A DNA stretch of 64,000 nt from Sphingobacterium sp. R2. Lineage in GTDB: Bacteria; Bacteroidota; Bacteroidia; Sphingobacteriales; Sphingobacteriaceae. The notes beneath the pieces were generated by a model, which was not told the DNA's origin, searched no databases, and saw only the letters and a program-made list of their open reading frames with translations. Both the position numbers and the translations under genes were made by a program. Positions 61,322-64,000 of this stretch are shown here, piece by piece. The stretch covers positions 5,022,001 to 5,086,000 of the forward strand of contig NZ_CP142884.1 of the NCBI RefSeq assembly GCF_040760075.1, written 5' to 3'. Positions within the stretch are counted from its first letter, which is position 1. The number at the start of each line of letters is the position of its first letter.

Positions 61322-62662
61322 TTATATTTTCTTAAATTCGAGAACCAAATCTCCATCTTTCAACAACAAGCGTTGTTCTTCTGGCATAAACTCTAAAATG
61401 CTACCTTCATCATCATACACAAATGTATAGTCTGACTTATAGCGATAAGGAACATACATCTGTCCATTGTCTGATAACTGACCGATCAAATTCTTGCCAT
61501 CTGAAGAAATCGTCATTGTTTGACTCCCCTCCTTATATCGATAGGTTCCTGCTATTTTGCGAAACTTATCCTCAGTCAGGTCTTTTGTTTTATTGAAATC
61601 GGGTAAGATGGGATCTCTACCATAAACATATTGAATGAGTGTATTTTGGACTTCGCCTAGGTTAATATTAACGGCGTTACACAAAGTCACGATCCCTAGC
61701 TTTTCCGCGGGAAAATACCAATAATCCGAGAAATAATTTTCAATTCTACCACCGTGAATATACCCTATTGGATTCTTAAATCGTGCTTTTTCTATTCCCA
61801 TTCCGTATTCCCCCTTACTCTCGGGTAACATTAACGCAAGGCTCTCCTTGGAGATTAATTTACCCTCAAACAGTCCTGAAAGAAATCGATTAAGTTCTAC
61901 AGCTGTAGTCGCTATACCACCGCTAGCTGGATGATTGGAAAAATTTACATTTGAATTTTTAATATATTTATTTTGAATATTATACGATACCGCTTCATGT
62001 CTATTGGGATCTGTCTCTGCAGAGAAGTAGGTATTGGTAAGTTTAAGTGGTTTGCATATCTTTTCATTTAACAGTGTAGCGTAAGACTTCTGATATACTT
62101 TCTCCAATATAAACCCTAATAGCACGTAATTCGTATTGCTGTATTCGAAGGCAGTATTTGGTTCAAAATTGCTCTTAAAATCCTTAATATAGTTAAAAAC
62201 TTCTGCTTCTGTATGAAATTTCTGGTCCCATATTTCGTTCCCATCGATTTCAGTAAAGTTAACTATGCCGCTACGATGCTTCAATAATTGCTCTATAGTG
62301 ATCTTTTCGGCATTTTTAATTTGGGGATAAAATGTCGAAAGATGGGTATCCAAACGCAGTTTTTGCTCTTCCATAGCCTTAAGGGTTAAAACAGCCGTGT
62401 AAGTTTTGGTATTGGATGCAATACGGAATTTTGTACTGCTATCGTTTTTTCTTTTAGAATCAACATCGGCATAGCCTATTGAACTTGTATAAAATAGACT
62501 ATCATTGTGCAGTACCGCTACACTTCCCATCATTTTATCATTTCGGAAAAGATGATCAAAATACGCATTTAATTTTTCTTGCGCTACCAATGTTGTGTCG
62601 CCGAGAAAAGCGAATAAAACAATAAGCACGGAGATACTTTTACTACAATTTAGTAAACACAT
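61322..62662 (-). CDS. Serine beta-lactamase-like hydrolase (class C / S12 family), exported
   Basis: A 446-aa protein with a signal peptide (cleavage near VAQ, residue 28). The S-x-x-K motif SNTK is at residues 83-86, the Y-x-N-type motif is in 'FEYSNTNYVLLGFILEK', and the KTG-equivalent is HGG in 'YIHGGRIENYFSDYWY'. The C-terminal about 100 residues are a lipocalin-like beta domain ('TYRYKEGSQTMTISSDGKN'), common in this subfamily. Such proteins are usually peptidases or esterases rather than antibiotic resistance enzymes. Single gene. Confidence 0.87.
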   Translation of the reverse strand: MCLLNCSKSISVLIVLFAFLGDTTLVAQEKLNAYFDHLFRNDKMMGSVAVLHNDSLFYTSSIGYADVDSKRKNDSSTKFRIASNTKTYTAVLTLKAMEEQKLRLDTHLSTFYPQIKNAEKITIEQLLKHRSGIVNFTEIDGNEIWDQKFHTEAEVFNYIKDFKSNFEPNTAFEYSNTNYVLLGFILEKVYQKSYATLLNEKICKPLKLTNTYFSAETDPNRHEAVSYNIQNKYIKNSNVNFSNHPASGGIATTAVELNRFLSGLFEGKLISKESLALMLPESKGEYGMGIEKARFKNPIGYIHGGRIENYFSDYWYFPAEKLGIVTLCNAVNINLGEVQNTLIQYVYGRDPILPDFNKTKDLTEDKFRKIAGTYRYKEGSQTMTISSDGKNLIGQLSDNGQMYVPYRYKSDYTFVYDDEGSILEFMPEEQRLLLKDGDLVLEFKKI

Positions 62663-63072
62663 ATATAAGGGATTTATTGAAAGATCTATTTGTATGTTTT
62701 TAATGGTCCAGCAGCTGTATTGGATTGCTCTAATTTACATAACTAATTGCTTTTTTTTAATAAAAATATATATCCTTATTATATATAGCGGGAGAAGTAT
62801 AACACGTTGAGGTTAGCGCAAATTTTTATGGAAGCAGACAGCCTCAATAAAGATTGTATTATCTATATGTTAGAAGTATTAAAATTCACATTGCGAGTAT
62901 CCTGAATATATCGGTTTCGTCATACCAATAATTTACCAACCCTATAAAGTGTATGCTATCTTTCATAGGTCTAAAGCATCGGCCCATAGAAATATCATAG
63001 ATAAAATTAGCGTTTAATATACCCTCTTAAGTATTGACCAAAATTAGTGGGAGAGTTAAAAGTTAATGAAAT
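62663..63072. other. 410-bp spacer with one gene-tail relic
   Basis: It holds the promoter side of the hydrolase gene (AT-rich, TATATATAGCGGG near 62775) and, at 63000-63021, a 22-base exact match to the 3' end of the 121-aa gene at 39093. No other gene is seen. Confidence 0.5.
63000..63033 (-). pseudogene. C-terminal relic of a paralogue of the 39.1-kb gene
   Basis: On the - strand it reads ...YLRGYIKR-stop, like ...EYRDYIKR-stop of the gene at 39093-39458. The last 22 bases, GATAAAATTAGCGTTTAATA(TA) on the + strand, are identical. Nothing of the rest of the gene remains. Confidence 0.5.
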
Positions 63073-63474
63073 CTATTGGTCGTTAGATCGAACCAACCTC
63101 TTATTATCGTTACCGTCATTAGGAGAAGCATTCTCCCATTTCATTTCCTTCGTATTCAATTTTTTTATCAGATACTGTTCTGTATATAACTTACGTTCAT
63201 CGTAGAGCGTCACCAAAGTCTTATCATTACTTAATACATAGGTTCTGAAAATAGTCGTATCTCGATTTGAAAGCGCATTGTATATATTCTTAATACAGGT
63301 CATATCTGAGTTGAATTTGTATGTAACAGAACCATCTACGGCCATTCTAGGATCATCATTTGCGACGGTCCATTTACCGATCAGGTTATCAATGGCTATC
63401 TTTTCATCTTTTTTGCAAGAGCCAAGAACGACAGCAATTAAGGCTGGAAGCAGAACGCTGTATTTTCTTTTCAT
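63073..63474 (-). CDS. Lipocalin-like lipoprotein
   Basis: A 133-aa protein with a lipoprotein signal ending VVLGSC (Cys about residue 20) followed by KKDE. The mature domain starts 'NLIGKWTVANDDP', the GxW motif of lipocalin-like Bacteroidota proteins, followed by strands with 'YKFNSDMTCIKN'. The ligand is unknown. Single gene. Confidence 0.75.
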   Translation of the reverse strand: MKRKYSVLLPALIAVVLGSCKKDEKIAIDNLIGKWTVANDDPRMAVDGSVTYKFNSDMTCIKNIYNALSNRDTTIFRTYVLSNDKTLVTLYDERKLYTEQYLIKKLNTKEMKWENASPNDGNDNKRLVRSNDQ

Positions 63475-63620
63475 AACTTATTGATTATTTATAGATCAAC
63501 AATACGAGTGAATTTGAAAATCTGCTACAGTAATGTTTATAATCTACATCTTGTCCATGCAAAATACATATTACAAAATTGCATGCTGCTAGTCATTACA
63601 TATCCCTTCATCAAAGTTTT

Positions 63621-63692
63621 ATAGCTGATCAAACAGCGAATAAGGTGGGAATCGAACCTCAGCAAAAAACAGAACAAGCTTCCAGGATTTAA
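63621..63692 (+). pseudogene. C-terminal fragment resembling the 41.8-kb exported-protein gene
   Basis: The frame reads IADQTANKVGIEPQQKTEQA then SRI and a stop, matching ADETANNNGIEPQRKLSQIK of the gene at 41836-42555. Only about 24 codons survive, with no start. Confidence 0.6.
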
Positions 63693-63716
63693 ATAGCGGA
63701 AATATTGATAGTATTT

Positions 63717-64000
63717 TTAAAGATTTTTAGGAAATTCGTCCTTCCACCAAGTGAAGCGCCAATCATCAGCTTCTTCTTCGGTCAGCAAACACGCTTCCAA
63801 CTCCTGAAGATATTTATCCTTCTCCAAATGTTGTCCTATAAAAACTAATTCATTTTTACGATCCTCCCATTCTGGATGCCAACGCTTTAGTAAATCAGCC
63901 CTTATCTCGTGATAAATCGGATATTGATAGCGCATTTCTTCGGGCATACTACTCCACCAAGAGCCCGCGCTTTCTAAACGGACACTTCCACCAGCCTGAC
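63717..64000 (-). CDS. CobW/COG0523 family GTPase, C-terminal domain (5' part outside window)
   Basis: The frame stays open to the right edge, so only the last about 94 residues are seen. 'QAGGSVRLESAGSWWSSMPE' and 'KNELVFIGQHLEKDKYLQEL' followed by EACLLTEEEADDW match the CobW C-terminal domain (AGGSLRLEPAGRWW...EIVFIGQDLDK...LDACLLT in the family). These GTPases insert or deliver metal, often zinc under limitation. The GTPase core must lie to the right of the window. Confidence 0.87.
   Translation of the reverse strand, partial: QAGGSVRLESAGSWWSSMPEEMRYQYPIYHEIRADLLKRWHPEWEDRKNELVFIGQHLEKDKYLQELEACLLTEEEADDWRFTWWKDEFPKNL

Noticed and set aside
61322..62662. Beta-lactam resistance gene
   Set aside because: It has S12-family motifs plus a lipocalin-like tail and an HGG in place of KTG; this subfamily is mostly peptidases/esterases, so a resistance claim is not supported.

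Overview
The window comes from a Bacteroidota chromosome, most likely Sphingobacteriaceae (Sphingobacterium or a close relative). The reasons are two SusC/SusD pairs, TlpA-type thioredoxins with DUF4369-like heads, a DUF6266 protein, many 'SC-KK' lipoproteins, weak ribosome binding sites and an AT-rich background. The taxonomy is inferred from gene families only. I see no tRNA, rRNA or CRISPR array.

Layout. (1) 1-7.3 kb: a nutrient-uptake operon on the + strand (partial SusC, SusD, TlpA-like thioredoxin, M16 zinc peptidase), closed by a strong terminator. (2) 7.5-11.3 kb, - strand: a compact set with the topology of a phage lysis cassette (DUF6266 protein, three-TM holin-like protein, CHAP-type cell-wall amidase, N-lipidated protein with a C-terminal TM helix). 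It is followed by an iteron-like repeat tract, an excisionase-type HTH protein and a LytTR regulator that lacks its phospho-acceptor Asp. (3) 11.9-21.1 kb: an AraC regulator with an unknown partner, a small exported Cys protein, and a second SusC/SusD/TlpA operon on the - strand.

(4) 21.4-37 kb is a defence island. It holds an XRE + HExxH zincin pair, an IS21 istB relic, a four-gene ABC-three-component (ABC-3C) cassette, an AAA_13 ATPase gene broken by one in-frame TGA, and an IS256-family element. A type II CBASS operon on the - strand follows (57-aa protein, 2-TM protein, CD-NTase, Cap2 E2-E1, Cap3 JAMM protease, DUF6602 nuclease-like protein, and a TM protein cut by the IS), then a RloA/RloB ATPase-TOPRIM pair. 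In the ABC-3C cassette, the C-terminus of the first small protein and the N-terminus of the second carry the same Asn/Gln/Gly-rich motif. This pattern is expected of paired amyloid signalling motifs and is the most striking observation here.

(5) 37-46 kb is a run of small genes: lipoproteins, DinB-like, DUF7674-like and DUF6896-like immunity-type proteins, a frameshifted DUF7003-like gene and a stand-alone AAA ATPase. No toxin gene is visible. (6) 46-58 kb carries surface proteins: a 972-aa LRR+TPR protein, a thioredoxin with a membrane domain, a four-gene operon of FN3/beta-propeller/LRR lipoproteins, and a DUF4932 zinc-peptidase-like protein. (7) 58-64 kb: immunity-like genes, an intact IS256-family element with an 8-bp target duplication, a serine beta-lactamase-like hydrolase, a lipocalin-like lipoprotein, and the 3' part of a CobW-type GTPase gene at the right edge. 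The spacers in this last part contain broken tails of genes whose relatives lie at 39-42 kb and 57 kb, so this end of the window has been shuffled by recombination.
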